Positions 8,695 through 15,318 of a stretch of 41,118 nucleotides of DNA are shown here, one piece after another. Within the stretch, counting starts at the first letter, position 1, and each line of letters opens with the position of its first letter. Origin of the DNA: Aerococcaceae bacterium. GTDB taxonomy: Bacteria > Bacillota > Bacilli > Lactobacillales > Aerococcaceae. Location of the stretch: positions 1 through 41,118 of the forward strand of contig JAUNEB010000009.1 in assembly GCA_030525795.1 (NCBI GenBank). Direction: 5' to 3'. The notes beneath the pieces are model-generated. The model was not told the origin of the DNA and did not search any database. It saw nothing but the letters and a program-made list of their open reading frames with translations. Both the position numbers and the translations under genes were made by a program.

Positions 8695-9888
8695 ATGAAT
8701 TCGTTAAAACGAGTGAGAACGCAGCAAGAAACGCGTATTGATTACGGCATTGTGTTAACCGTCTTATTGTTGTCGATTATCGGCATTTTGAGCGTGTATG
8801 CAACGACCGTGATGATTGAAAATAAAACGATTATTCCAACACTATATCACGCCTTGTGGTACGGTGTCGGTACTTTAGCAGTTATTGTCATTATTCAATT
8901 TGACAGCGAACAATATTGGAAATTATCCACGCTTTTATATGGAGTGGGAATGGTGCTTTTAGTGCTTGTCTTGTTACTTCATGACCGTGAATTGGCGGCA
9001 AGTACGGGTGCGAGAAGTTGGTTCCGTTTGGGTGGATTTTCATTTCAACCGTCGGAAGTATTCAAGCCGGCTTATATCGTGTTTTTGTCGCGGATTATTA
9101 CCGAACATAATAATACAACCGTGCGACGCACTTTGCGCAGTGATATGCGTCTTTTAGGCAAAATTGCGCTGTTCGCGTTGCCGCCGATGTTGTTAATCCA
9201 ATTACAAAATGACTTAGGAACGAACTTAGTACTCGTGGCAATCACGCTCGGCATGATTTTGCTTTCGGGTGTTAGCTGGAAAATTATTACGCCATTTGTG
9301 CTCGTCGTTACGGTTGTTGGTGGCGTTTTGATTTATTTGGCGGCTTTCCAATCAGAATGGCTCATTCGTTCAGGGTTGGTGAAACCTTACCAAATCGGCC
9401 GTATTTCCGCGTGGTTGAACCCGTTCGGCGATACGCAAGGCTCCGCTTATCAATTAGCGCAAAGTATTAAAGCCATCGGCTCAGGGCAATTGAGCGGAAA
9501 AGGGTTCGGCGTGTCTGAAGTCATTGTGCCTGTTCGCGAATCCGACTTTATTTTCACAACGATTGCGGAAAATTTCGGCTTTTTAGGCGCGACGGTTTTG
9601 CTATTCATTTACTTCATGTTGATTTATCAAATGGTGCAAACGTGCTTTGAAACGAAAAATGAATTTTACACGTATATCGCAGCGGGCGTTATCTCGATGA
9701 TTATGTTCCATATTTTGGAAAATGTGGGCATGACAATTGGATTGCTGCCGATTACAGGGGTGCCTTTGCCGTTCGTGTCGCAAGGTGGCTCGGCGCTGTT
9801 GAGTAATATGATTGGTGTCGGCTTGATTTTGTCGATGAAGTATCATCATCGCAGTTACATGTTCGGTTCGGACGACGCATTTTACTAA
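8695..9888 (+). CDS. rodA: SEDS peptidoglycan polymerase RodA
   Basis: RodA is the peptidoglycan glycosyltransferase of the elongasome, acting with a class B PBP on lipid II in the membrane. The 397-residue sequence has about ten hydrophobic segments and the SEDS signatures GARSWFRLGGFSFQPSE, NPFGDTQGSAYQ and ITGVPLPFVSQGGSALL. The last has Ser-Gln where FtsW proteins have Ser-Tyr, which favours RodA over FtsW. The ATG at 8695 is chosen because AAGGAG ends eight bases upstream; a GTG at 8686 overlaps that site and is unlikely. It is followed after 17 bases by the GcvH-like gene, probably in one transcript. Confidence 0.93.
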   Translation: MNSLKRVRTQQETRIDYGIVLTVLLLSIIGILSVYATTVMIENKTIIPTLYHALWYGVGTLAVIVIIQFDSEQYWKLSTLLYGVGMVLLVLVLLLHDRELAASTGARSWFRLGGFSFQPSEVFKPAYIVFLSRIITEHNNTTVRRTLRSDMRLLGKIALFALPPMLLIQLQNDLGTNLVLVAITLGMILLSGVSWKIITPFVLVVTVVGGVLIYLAAFQSEWLIRSGLVKPYQIGRISAWLNPFGDTQGSAYQLAQSIKAIGSGQLSGKGFGVSEVIVPVRESDFIFTTIAENFGFLGATVLLFIYFMLIYQMVQTCFETKNEFYTYIAAGVISMIMFHILENVGMTIGLLPITGVPLPFVSQGGSALLSNMIGVGLILSMKYHHRSYMFGSDDAFY

Positions 9889-9905
9889 AAAAGTAGGAGA
9901 TAAAA

Positions 9906-10193
9906 ATGGCAGAATTATGGATTGAAGAACGTGACGGTTTGAAAATTATCGGCGTCACTAAAGAATTTCAGTGTGATGCAGGCGACATCAGTTACGTACA
10001 AATTGCACCGCTCGGCACAATTAAAGTTGACGACACATTGTTGAATGTGGAAGCGTCAAAAGCCGCGATTGAAGTGCCAGCGCCTTTGAGCGGGGAAATT
10101 GTGGAACGCAATGAAGCGGCAGAATCCGAGCCAAGTTTGCTTGACTCCGCGGATCCGTCTCATAACTGGATTGTCAAACTGAGAACAAATTAA
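9906..10193 (+). CDS. GcvH-like lipoyl carrier protein
   Basis: This short protein (95 residues against about 127 for GcvH of the glycine cleavage system) holds the lipoyl-domain hammerhead. The sequence VEASKAAIEVPAPLSGEIVE matches the family's ESVKA...SPxSGEVVE, with a candidate lipoyl-lysine in the SKA segment. No gcvT, gcvP or lipoate ligase gene is in the window, so a stand-alone role is inferred, such as a lipoyl relay for 2-oxoacid dehydrogenases or the GcvH-L type found in other Firmicutes. It follows rodA closely with an AGGAG site (9895-9899) and ends at a strong terminator. Confidence 0.8.
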   Translation: MAELWIEERDGLKIIGVTKEFQCDAGDISYVQIAPLGTIKVDDTLLNVEASKAAIEVPAPLSGEIVERNEAAESEPSLLDSADPSHNWIVKLRTN

Positions 10194-10226
10194 AAGCTGT
10201 GCGCCTTATGTGCGTACAGCTTTTTT
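10193..10226. terminator. Terminator between the GcvH-like gene and the convergent Gx transporter gene
   Basis: A 12-base-pair stem, AAAGCTGTGCGC / GCGTACAGCTTT (one G-T pair), has a seven-base loop and a T run. The stem begins at the last base of the stop codon. The A bases on the left allow use from both sides. Confidence 0.9.
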
Positions 10227-10788
10227 AGGTGGTGAGCCAGTTTTGTTGAGAACGATCGCGTTGTAAATCGTGATAAAGTTGCAAGCGTTTGACTTTATGC
10301 AGCAAGTAATTGCCGACAAATCCTACGGTAAACCCAGCCAAAATACCGCTGAATGCTAAAATAGGCAAGTAATTTAAGACCGCCCATGATTTGGCAAAAG
10401 TTGCGGCGACAACGAGTTGTCCAATATTATGAAAAATACCTCCCAGTGTCGAAATTCCAATGACACTCACCTTAGAAGGCCCAACTTTTTTGGCAGACAG
10501 CATCACAAAATAGCTGAGATAAGCGCCAAAAAAGCTATAAATGAATGTTGATAACGTTCCGCCGAGCAAAGTAGTGACGATGAGACGCAAAGTAACGACT
10601 TGAAAACTGTATCGAAACGGCAAAGTAAACAGCGCAATAATCGTAATTAAATTGGCTAAACCAAGTTTGGCGCCCGGTGCAAAAGCGAACGGTGCCGGAA
10701 TAGCGCGCTCAATTAAGCTAATGACAACCGCTTGAGCGGCAAGCATGGCGATATACACCATCAAATGATAAGAGCTTTTTCGTTGCAT
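10225..10788 (-). CDS. Gx transporter family membrane protein (Hpre_diP_synt_I / COG4769)
   Basis: This 187-residue membrane protein has about five hydrophobic segments and the family-typical pattern PFAFAPGAKLGLANLITIIALF, then RLIVTTLLGGTLSTFIYSFFGA and GGIFHNIGQLVVAA. Proteins of this family are annotated either as heptaprenyl diphosphate synthase component I or as Gx transporters. The fold resembles the substrate-binding S component of ECF transporters and the substrate is not established. The start at 10788 is favoured by AGGAAG (10795-10800 on the other strand); an upstream in-frame ATG at 10848 lies beyond the predicted promoter. The gene is divergent from sodA. Confidence 0.8.
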   Translation of the reverse strand: MQRKSSYHLMVYIAMLAAQAVVISLIERAIPAPFAFAPGAKLGLANLITIIALFTLPFRYSFQVVTLRLIVTTLLGGTLSTFIYSFFGAYLSYFVMLSAKKVGPSKVSVIGISTLGGIFHNIGQLVVAATFAKSWAVLNYLPILAFSGILAGFTVGFVGNYLLHKVKRLQLYHDLQRDRSQQNWLTT

Positions 10789-10810
10789 AGGCGACTTCCT
10801 TTCTAATACT

Positions 10811-10839
10811 ATCCTAGCGCATTGCAAAAAATTTTTCAA
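10811..10839 (-). promoter_or_regulatory. Promoter of the Gx transporter gene
   Basis: On the minus strand, TTGAAA (10839-10834) and TAGGAT (10816-10811) are 17 bases apart, 23 bases before the start codon at 10788. Confidence 0.6.
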
Positions 10840-10855
10840 GTATTGCACAAAGTCT

Positions 10856-10884
10856 TTGAATTTTAGTAGATAACATGCTAGAAT
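10856..10884 (+). promoter_or_regulatory. sodA promoter
   Basis: TTGAAT (10856-10861), a 17-base spacer and TAGAAT (10879-10884) with an upstream TGC form an extended -10 promoter. It lies back to back with the leftward promoter; only 16 bases separate their -35 boxes. Confidence 0.8.
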
Positions 10885-10921
10885 AACTTGTGTAATTGAT
10901 TAATTTTAGGAGGAAAATCAA

Positions 10922-11527
10922 ATGACTTTTACATTACCAACATTAAACTACGCATACAACGCGTTAGAGCCTGTCATTGATGCAGCAACAATGGAAATCC
11001 ACCATTCAAAACATCATGCAGCGTACGTAAACAACTTGAATGCCGCTTTAGAAGGACACGAAGCATTCGCGAATCAGTCAATCGAAGCGTTGATTGCGAA
11101 TTTGAACGAAGTACCAGAAGCGATTCGCACAGCTGTTCGCAATAATGGTGGTGGACATTTGAACCATTCTATTTTTTGGACAACTTTGAAAGCTCCAACT
11201 GAAAATAACACATTGCCAGCAGCGTTAGAAGCGCGTTTGGTAGCGGATTTTGGTTCAGTAGAAGCGTTCAAAGAAGCGTTCGCAAAAGCAGCGGCAACAC
11301 GTTTTGGTTCAGGCTGGGCATGGTTAGTCGTCAACAACGGCAAATTAGAAGTCACGTCTACACCAAACCAAGACAACCCGATTACAGAGGGCTTGACACC
11401 TGTTTTGGGCTTAGATGTTTGGGAGCACGCGTACTACTTAAACTACCAAAACCGTCGTCCAGATTACATCAACGCTTTTTGGTCAATTGTTGACTGGGAA
11501 AAAGTATTAGAACGCATCGAAGCATAA
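10922..11527 (+). CDS. sodA: superoxide dismutase, Mn type
   Basis: SodA converts superoxide to hydrogen peroxide and oxygen in the cytoplasm. The 201-residue protein has the four metal ligands His27, His82, Asp165 and His169 in the contexts [15 protein letters not shown] and LDVWEHAYY. The segment TPNQDNPI places the outer-sphere Gln in the C-terminal half, which is the manganese-type arrangement; metal use should still be tested. AGGAGG lies at 10909-10914, seven bases before the ATG. It is monocistronic, with its own promoter and a strong terminator. Confidence 0.96.
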   Translation: MTFTLPTLNYAYNALEPVIDAATMEIHHSKHHAAYVNNLNAALEGHEAFANQSIEALIANLNEVPEAIRTAVRNNGGGHLNHSIFWTTLKAPTENNTLPAALEARLVADFGSVEAFKEAFAKAAATRFGSGWAWLVVNNGKLEVTSTPNQDNPITEGLTPVLGLDVWEHAYYLNYQNRRPDYINAFWSIVDWEKVLERIEA

Positions 11528-11532
11528 TGACG

Positions 11533-11572
11533 ATGATAACCTGTCTTAACAAAGATAGGTTATCATTTTTTT
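11533..11572 (+). terminator. sodA terminator
   Basis: ATGATAACCT pairs perfectly with AGGTTATCAT, extended by GTC/GAT inside, and is followed by a run of T residues. Confidence 0.92.
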
Positions 11573-11585
11573 GTAAAGAAAAATG

Positions 11586-11594
11586 TGCTATAAT
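11586..11594 (+). promoter_or_regulatory. ftsW extended -10 promoter
   Basis: TGC followed by TATAAT (11589-11594) lies 33 bases before the ftsW start. No good -35 is seen because the region 17 bases upstream is the T tract of the sodA terminator, so the extended -10 must carry the activity. Confidence 0.6.
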
Positions 11595-11626
11595 AAACCT
11601 AATTCTACTGAAAAAAGGAGTTTTCT

Positions 11627-12826
11627 ATGCTGCCAAGAATGTTACAATCCGTCATCTCTAGCATCAAAAAACGTTATCTTTATATGGATAAGTGGATTGC
11701 CTTGTGTGTGCTAGGTTTAATCATGACGAGTTTGATTATGGTTTATAGTGCAACAATGTACCTTATTGAAGAAGGGAACAATCCTGCTCCTTTTGGGTAT
11801 TTAATGCGCCAATGGATGGGCGTAGTTGCGGGTGGAATATTGGCGTTAATCGCTATGTATATTCCGTTTCATTGGTATCAAAATCGTCTTGTAATTTGGG
11901 GCATTCAAATAGCGCTCGTCTTAGCTTTGATTTACGTCTTACGAAGTGGAACAAGCGGTGGTGGCGCGCAAAGTTGGATTCCTATTGCGGGTGTTAGATT
12001 TCAGCCGAGTGAATTTTCAAAAATGTCGTTTATTTTTTTAGGAAGTCATTTGCTAATGTATTTTTCGCGAGAAGTGCGGTTGGCAAATGAACGCGCGCGC
12101 TTAATTGAGCGTTGGTTGCCGAGTGGCTTGATTGGAATGACGGTATTGCTCATCGGATTGCAGCCTGACGTGGGAATGGTGCTCATTTTGTTTGCGCTCC
12201 TATTACTAATGTTAATTGTGAATGCGCGTGATACATCCATTTCAAAATTAGCGAGTTTTGGGGCAGTAGCTTTAGTCATTGCTACATATGTTTTCGTGTA
12301 TTTTGCGAGTGATAAGTTGCTTGAAACAGGAGATTTTCGTTTGCAACGGTTTGGCTCGTTCATCAATCCGTTTAAGGTAGCTCAAGGGGCAGGTTATCAG
12401 CTAATTGGTGCGTACTTGGCATTTAGTCGCGGTGGTTGGTTCGGTGTTGGTATCGGGCAAGGGATTACGAAGCAACTAGAATTGCCGGCAGGGCATACGG
12501 ACTTTATTTTGGCGGTTATCGGCGAGGAATTGGGGTATATAGGTGTTCTAGTCGTATTGATATTGTTATTTACGATTGTGATTCGTTTATTTTTCTGGGC
12601 GCACAAAAGCAAGCATTTCTTTAATCGCTGTGTCCTTTCAGGATTTGGTGTGCTGTTTTTTGTGCAAGTGATGGTAAATGTCGGCGGCGTAGCAGGATTG
12701 ATGCCACTGACGGGGGTTACTTTGCCGTTTGTGAGTTATGGCGGAAGTAGTATGATGGCGAGTGTACTAGCCATTGCCGTTGCCCAACGGTTTATTATTG
12801 AAGAAAATCAACTTAAAGGAGCGTGA
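11627..12826 (+). CDS. ftsW: SEDS peptidoglycan polymerase FtsW
   Basis: FtsW is the septal peptidoglycan glycosyltransferase of the divisome. The 399-residue protein has about ten membrane segments with SEDS motifs GAQSWIPIAGVRFQPSEFSK, ELPAGHTDFILAVIGEELG and GVTLPFVSYGGSSMM. The last is the FtsW form (SYGGSS) and differs from the SQGGSA of the RodA gene 1.7 kb upstream. AAAGGAG precedes the ATG. It heads a tight cluster ftsW-ylbG-rsmD-coaD (gaps of 1 to 4 bases), the arrangement known from other Lactobacillales. Confidence 0.94.
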   Translation: MLPRMLQSVISSIKKRYLYMDKWIALCVLGLIMTSLIMVYSATMYLIEEGNNPAPFGYLMRQWMGVVAGGILALIAMYIPFHWYQNRLVIWGIQIALVLALIYVLRSGTSGGGAQSWIPIAGVRFQPSEFSKMSFIFLGSHLLMYFSREVRLANERARLIERWLPSGLIGMTVLLIGLQPDVGMVLILFALLLLMLIVNARDTSISKLASFGAVALVIATYVFVYFASDKLLETGDFRLQRFGSFINPFKVAQGAGYQLIGAYLAFSRGGWFGVGIGQGITKQLELPAGHTDFILAVIGEELGYIGVLVVLILLFTIVIRLFFWAHKSKHFFNRCVLSGFGVLFFVQVMVNVGGVAGLMPLTGVTLPFVSYGGSSMMASVLAIAVAQRFIIEENQLKGA

Positions 12827-12830
12827 CACG

Positions 12831-13154
12831 ATGCATTTTGAAAAAATCGAACGTCAAAGTTTAATGGTTTGGCTATACACGTTGAAACATTTGAAAACAG
12901 TACGCAAATATGGCGCGATCCATTACATTAGCAATCGCTTGAAATATGTGGTGCTTTATGTGAATAAAGATCAAGCGGACAAAGTGATGCAAGAATTGAA
13001 AAAATATCACTTTGTGCGCAATGTAGAGCCTTCTTATCGCGATACGATTGACATGACATTTAAAGACGCAATTCCGAATCGCAAGGACCGTGATCGTCAA
13101 GCAACGACCGAACCATCAAGCGTCACTTTGTTGCCGCCTGCTCAGGAGCTTTAA
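12831..13154 (+). CDS. ylbG: YlbG family protein (DUF2129/UPF0298)
   Basis: The 107-residue protein matches the YlbG family, which has no assigned biochemical role. The conserved stretch is QSLMVWLYTLKHLKTVRKYG, followed by IHYISNRLKYVVLYVN and the KKYHFVRNVEPSYRD segment. The C-terminal 30 residues are polar and probably disordered. ATG 12831 is chosen because AAAGGAG sits at 12815-12821 within the end of ftsW; longer readings would overlap ftsW. Its place between ftsW and rsmD is the usual one in Bacilli. Confidence 0.88.
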   Translation: MHFEKIERQSLMVWLYTLKHLKTVRKYGAIHYISNRLKYVVLYVNKDQADKVMQELKKYHFVRNVEPSYRDTIDMTFKDAIPNRKDRDRQATTEPSSVTLLPPAQEL

Positions 13155-13158
13155 GCGT

Positions 13159-13719
13159 ATGCGTGTAGTTGCAGGAAAATATGGCAGCCGTCCGCTAAAA
13201 GCCGTCCCGGGCATGAATACAAGACCTACTACGGACAAAATAAAAGAAGGCATGTTCAATGTGTTGGGTGGCTATTTTGATGGCGGCATGTGTTTAGATT
13301 TTTATGGCGGAAGTGGTGCGTTAGCAATTGAAGCGGTGTCGCGCGGCATGGAACACGCCATCATTACCGAAAAAAATCGTGCTGCACTCGCAACGATTCA
13401 ATCGAATGTAGCCATGACGCAAGAAATGGACAAGTTTACCATTTTGGCAGGCGATAATCGCGCAAGTTTGCAACATTACAAAGCGGCGCATCCCGATTTA
13501 ATCTTTGATTGGGTGTTGCTCGACCCGCCTTACAAAAAAGAAACCCTCATCGAAGACATCGAATGGTTGCTTGAGTTGCAAGTCATTGACGAAGTGACCT
13601 CCATCCTTTGCGAAACGGACAACTTAACTGAATTGCCAGACACTTTACTACTTTGGCAAAAAGTAAAATATAAAGAATACGGCCAAACGCGTATTCATCT
13701 TTACGAAGGAAGTGCATGA
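13159..13719 (+). CDS. rsmD: 16S rRNA (guanine-966-N2)-methyltransferase RsmD
   Basis: RsmD methylates G966 of 16S rRNA using S-adenosylmethionine. The 186-residue protein begins MRVVAGKYGSRPLKAVPG, the usual family N-terminus that includes the RNA-binding basic patch. It then shows TRPTTDKIKEGMFNVL, the SAM-binding LDFYGGSGALAIEA and the catalytic motif LLDPPYKK. ATG 13159 is preferred over the upstream in-frame start at 13090, which would overlap ylbG by 65 bases and add residues not seen in the family. coaD follows immediately. Confidence 0.94.
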   Translation: MRVVAGKYGSRPLKAVPGMNTRPTTDKIKEGMFNVLGGYFDGGMCLDFYGGSGALAIEAVSRGMEHAIITEKNRAALATIQSNVAMTQEMDKFTILAGDNRASLQHYKAAHPDLIFDWVLLDPPYKKETLIEDIEWLLELQVIDEVTSILCETDNLTELPDTLLLWQKVKYKEYGQTRIHLYEGSA

Positions 13720-13720
13720 T

Positions 13721-14209
13721 ATGACTCAGCCTAAAATTGCGATTTTTGCAGGGAGTTTCGATCCGATTACGATCGGACACGTTGATTTGATTGAGCGCGG
13801 CAGCCGTCTGTTCGACGAAATTATCGTGCTAATCGCTGTCAATCCGAATAAAACGTACGCATTCGACTTAGAATCGCGTGCAACTTTTATCAAAAAAAGT
13901 GTCGCACACTTACCGAATGTAAAAGTAGATATTTTGTCAAGCGGTTTGGTGGCTGATTACGCACGGAAAGTAGGCGCCACCGCCTTGTTGCGTGGCGTGC
14001 GAAATGCAAGCGACAGCGACTACGAGCAAACACTTGCTGCCGTCAATACGCATATTTATCCCGAATTAGAAACGATTGTTTTGTATGCGAAAGAAACGCA
14101 TCGCTATATTAGTTCGAGCGTCGTACGCGAATTATTGTTGCATCAAGGCGACATCGCTTCTTTAGTACCGAATGTCATCCACGAACAACTTCTCAATACC
14201 TTTAAGTAA
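13721..14209 (+). CDS. coaD: phosphopantetheine adenylyltransferase
   Basis: CoaD transfers AMP from ATP to 4'-phosphopantetheine, the penultimate step of coenzyme A synthesis. The 162-residue protein has the nucleotidyltransferase motif GSFDPITIGH (Thr17 to His20), LLRGVRNASDSDYE and the C-terminal ISSSVVREL motif. The ATG at 13721 fits AAGGAAG at 13706-13712; a GTG at 13712 lies on that site and is unlikely. It ends the ftsW-ylbG-rsmD-coaD operon and supplies the CoA precursor of the acyl carrier protein prosthetic group needed by the FASII operon further on. Confidence 0.96.
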   Translation: MTQPKIAIFAGSFDPITIGHVDLIERGSRLFDEIIVLIAVNPNKTYAFDLESRATFIKKSVAHLPNVKVDILSSGLVADYARKVGATALLRGVRNASDSDYEQTLAAVNTHIYPELETIVLYAKETHRYISSSVVRELLLHQGDIASLVPNVIHEQLLNTFK

Positions 14210-14216
14210 AAAAATC

Positions 14217-14247
14217 CCGCTATCTATTCCGATAGCGGTTATTTTTT
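14217..14247 (+). terminator. coaD operon terminator
   Basis: CCGCTATC / GATAGCGG closes a six-base loop, followed by TTATTTTTT. Confidence 0.92.
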
Positions 14248-14261
14248 GCTAACTATATAAT

Positions 14262-14324
14262 GACTTTAGTCACGCTATTGAGTGACCAAAGTCTATGGAT
14301 AACGCTCCTAAATTTTCGTATAAT
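14262..14324 (+). promoter_or_regulatory. Long inverted repeat directly upstream of a promoter
   Basis: GACTTTAGTCAC (14262-14273) and GTGACCAAAGTC (14282-14293) are inverted copies with a single mismatch around an eight-base centre. Three bases later comes a candidate -35 TGGATA (14296-14301), then 17 bases and TATAAT (14319-14324). The dyad is placed like an operator or activator site. There is no T tract after it, so it is not a terminator. Confidence 0.65.
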
Positions 14325-14350
14325 ACAATTATCAACAAATAAAGGAGCAA

Positions 14351-14443
14351 GGCAGCGTCATCATTGATGGTAAATCCATTCGTCAGCGTGCCATTTTGAT
14401 TCGGGAAAAATTAGGCGTCGTCCTACAAGAACTCGCCTTATGA
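14351..14443 (+). pseudogene. Remnant of an ABC transporter ATPase gene
   Basis: A good ribosome binding site (AAAGGAG, 14341-14347) is followed not by a start codon but by 30 open codons beginning GSVIIDGKS and ending REKLGVVLQELAL before TGA. This matches the stretch between Walker A and the Q loop of ABC-2/bacitracin-type ATPases (the Gln in VVLQ is the Q loop). The Walker A region upstream and everything after the Q loop (signature, Walker B, H loop) are gone. The simplest reading is two deletions that kept the promoter and ribosome site and brought the downstream small genes close. Confidence 0.75.
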
Positions 14444-14468
14444 CTTAGAAGGGAGTTAAGGAATATCT

Positions 14469-14663
14469 ATGAAAAATAAAATTAAAAGTGGCTTGAAAAT
14501 GTTTCTATTATTCGTTTCTTTATTTTTAATCAATATTGTAGTTCAAAAGATCTTAGTTGTGATGGGAATGAGTGATGCTATTACTGAGAGAAGCCTCGTC
14601 ATACCTCCCTTATTTGCAACGGGAGTTCTACTTTTCTTTCACAGAAGGCAAATTGGTAAATAA
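14469..14663 (+). CDS. small membrane protein of unknown function (64 residues)
   Basis: I do not recognise the family. The protein starts with a basic segment (Lys-rich residues 2-10) followed by a hydrophobic stretch at about 11-32. A short polar stretch holds Asp36 and Glu40, then comes a second hydrophobic stretch at about 43-57 and a basic end with His-Arg-Arg. This looks like two membrane helices. A weak AAGG site lies eight bases upstream of the ATG. It is AT-rich and directly follows the ABC ATPase remnant, suggesting an original operon with an exporter. Confidence 0.6.
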   Translation: MKNKIKSGLKMFLLFVSLFLINIVVQKILVVMGMSDAITERSLVIPPLFATGVLLFFHRRQIGK

Positions 14664-14708
14664 ACAGGATGAGCATTGATAAAATCATTTTAATATAGGA
14701 GTAGAATT

Positions 14709-14855
14709 ATGAAGAAACTAAATGAATTTATTAAAAATCAACCTATTAAGGCCTTCCTTTTAGTACTAGGTATTATTTGTGCACCAGGAATTGTATTGGG
14801 ATTGTTTGAAGTAGGGAAAGAAGTTGGACAAACTTTAGTAACACTTTTGAAATAA
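14709..14855 (+). CDS. very small membrane protein of unknown function (48 residues)
   Basis: ATG 14709 follows AGGAG (14698-14702) at a good distance and opens 48 codons to TAA 14853-14855. The product has a basic N-terminus (MKKLNEFIKNQPIK), one hydrophobic helix at about residues 15-32 (AFLLVLGIICAPGIVLGLF) and an amphipathic tail (EVGKEVGQTLVTLLK). It resembles small secreted-peptide or immunity-type proteins only in size and layout; no homology is claimed. A good ribosome site and position inside the small-gene cluster support translation. Confidence 0.6.
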   Translation: MKKLNEFIKNQPIKAFLLVLGIICAPGIVLGLFEVGKEVGQTLVTLLK

Positions 14856-14874
14856 TTAAGCAAGGAGAAAATCA

Positions 14875-15078
14875 ATGACAAAAAATCGAAAATTATGCTT
14901 ATGGAAAATGCTAGAGTGGCTAGTTGCGGGAATCATGGTTATTGTTCTAGCAATAGTTATCACAGGGGATTTGGGTTGGCATGATTTGAAGTTCCCCATT
15001 GACTTAGTCTATATCGTCATTTTTGTAGCACTTTTTACAGATTTTACAGATAAAAAGCAAAGACAGCTCCATCAATAG
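14875..15078 (+). CDS. small membrane protein of unknown function (67 residues)
   Basis: AAGGAG lies eight bases before the ATG. The protein has a basic N-terminus with Trp residues (KLCLWKMLEW), a hydrophobic segment at about 15-32, a short polar loop with Trp and His, a second hydrophobic segment at about 41-55 and a Lys/Gln-rich end. It is a two-helix membrane protein I cannot assign. With the two preceding genes it forms a run of three small membrane proteins under the promoter at 14296-14324. The next 200 bases (15079-15280) hold no convincing gene; AGTATTCTTAG occurs there twice (15122, 15243). Confidence 0.6.
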   Translation: MTKNRKLCLWKMLEWLVAGIMVIVLAIVITGDLGWHDLKFPIDLVYIVIFVALFTDFTDKKQRQLHQ

Positions 15079-15280
15079 AGTTATTCTTACAGTTTCAATA
15101 GGAGTATCCGTTCTAGGGCAGAGTATTCTTAGAACATTTTGGACTGACTGATTACAAAAAAGTTCCGCCTTTAATCAAAGAAAAAATGAGAGGGAGTTGC
15201 CGCCATTTTGGAGAGTCTCATTTTAACAAGTCAACGGTTGCAAGTATTCTTAGGATGATTTACAAGGAAATCATAAAACA

Positions 15281-15312
15281 ACACCACAGGTTATGACTTG
15301 TGGTGTATATTT
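15281..15312. terminator. Terminator between the small-gene cluster and copA
   Basis: ACACCACA (15281-15288) and TGTGGTGT (15299-15306) form a perfect 8-base-pair stem with a ten-base loop. A T-rich tail follows on the plus strand and a weaker one (TTGTTTTA) on the minus strand, where it would end copA. Confidence 0.75.
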
Positions 15313-15318
15313 TTGCGG

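Noticed and set aside
15122-15253. AGTATTCTTAG occurring twice 121 bases apart, as possible insertion-sequence scar
   Set aside because: Only 11 bases long, in an AT-rich region, with no transposase remains or inverted ends.
15186-15296. 36-codon frame after the small membrane genes
   Set aside because: No ribosome binding site of note, runs into the terminator hairpin of copA, and has no recognisable features.
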